NCBI RefSeq assembly: GCF_947090775.1
Contig: NZ_OX352321.1
Coordinates: forward strand, 1,178,001 to 1,242,000
Origin: Pseudarthrobacter sp. MM222
Lineage (GTDB): Bacteria; Actinomycetota; Actinomycetes; Actinomycetales; Micrococcaceae
DNA length: 64,000 bases
Direction: 5' to 3'
Below are positions 63,914 through 64,000 of the stretch, piece by piece. Made by a program: the position numbers and the translations under genes. Under the pieces are notes generated by a model. That model did no database searches. It was not told where the DNA came from and saw only the letters and a program-made list of their open reading frames with translations. Positions within the stretch are counted from its first letter, which is position 1. Each line of letters starts with the position of its first letter.

Positions 63914-64000
63914 TTAGAGCTCGCCGACGCCGGAAACGAGGTCCGCCCGGCCATCCGCGAGGCTGTACGACAATCCAATGACTGCGGCTCGTCCCGTTTC
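63914..64000 (-). CDS. Probable beta-carbonic anhydrase, 3' end only
   Basis: Only 28 residues are visible before a TAA at 63914-63916. They read GRAAVIGLSYSLADGRADL and SGVGEL, the typical C-terminal strand and tail of beta-class carbonic anhydrases, which interconvert CO2 and bicarbonate. The zinc site is outside the window. Same strand as fumC, 62 bases upstream of it. Assignment rests on a short tail, so it is tentative. Confidence 0.6.
   Translation of the reverse strand, partial: ETGRAAVIGLSYSLADGRADLVSGVGEL

Overview
The window is about 64 kb of high-GC chromosome from an actinobacterium, most likely Micrococcaceae of the Arthrobacter/Pseudarthrobacter type. Support comes from the mycothiol amidase gene mca next to DUF4307, the order eno-ftsB-DUF501-ppx, the sdhCDAB layout, frequent GTG/TTG starts, and many genes with an actinobacterial -10 (TAnnnT) exactly six bases before the start codon. 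I see no prophage, insertion sequence, CRISPR array or rRNA. This is mostly core genome, and the unusual content lies in control regions, repeats and domain fusions. The first gene (exodeoxyribonuclease III) and the last (a probable beta-carbonic anhydrase) are cut by the window edges.

Layout: 0-4 kb, xth end, trpS, 2H phosphoesterase, BrkB membrane protein, alpha/beta hydrolase. 4-7.7 kb, succinate dehydrogenase sdhCDAB on the minus strand. 7.9-12.5 kb, manC, M20 amidohydrolase, and a peroxide-response group (ohrR, ohr, oxidoreductase). 12.7-23.7 kb, a nucleoside uptake and salvage block (BMP lipoprotein, ABC ATPase, two permeases, cytidine deaminase, thymidine phosphorylase, two DedA proteins, adenosine deaminase, MazG). 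23.9-27.9 kb, eno, ftsB, DUF501, ppx. 28-32 kb, mycosin-like protease, NDH-2, ACT-GNAT fusion, tRNA-Leu(UAA). 32.4-38.4 kb, a branched-chain amino acid ABC system with the binding protein on plus and livHMGF on minus. 38.9-46.6 kb, Bax-inhibitor protein, thiolase, galK/galM, AI-2E-family permease, ilvA, rhomboid. 46.7-53.4 kb, greA, DUF4307, mca, small membrane protein, DUF255 protein, hemolysin III, cis-prenyltransferase. 53.6-64 kb, PhoH2, a large nested palindrome, GNAT, an unknown protein, prepilin peptidase, NUDIX, hydrolase, MFS/TetR pair, VWA protein, fumC, carbonic anhydrase end.

Themes: respiration and the TCA cycle (sdh, fumC, ndh) appear with readable control sites: a strong sdh promoter with a palindrome over its -10, and a Rex-type NADH-sensing operator before ndh. 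The ohrR promoter holds an OhrR operator filling the spacer between -35 and -10. Both branched-chain amino acid transport units carry a CRP/GlxR-like site. Nucleosides imported by the ABC system would be processed by Cdd, DeoA and Add.

No clearly new multi-gene system is visible. The best leads are the ~270-bp nested inverted repeat at 55.15-55.42 kb, the gene-free hairpin-rich stretch at 33.8-34.15 kb, the secreted-domain/LivH fusion, the ACT-GNAT fusion, and the large set of predicted leaderless transcripts.
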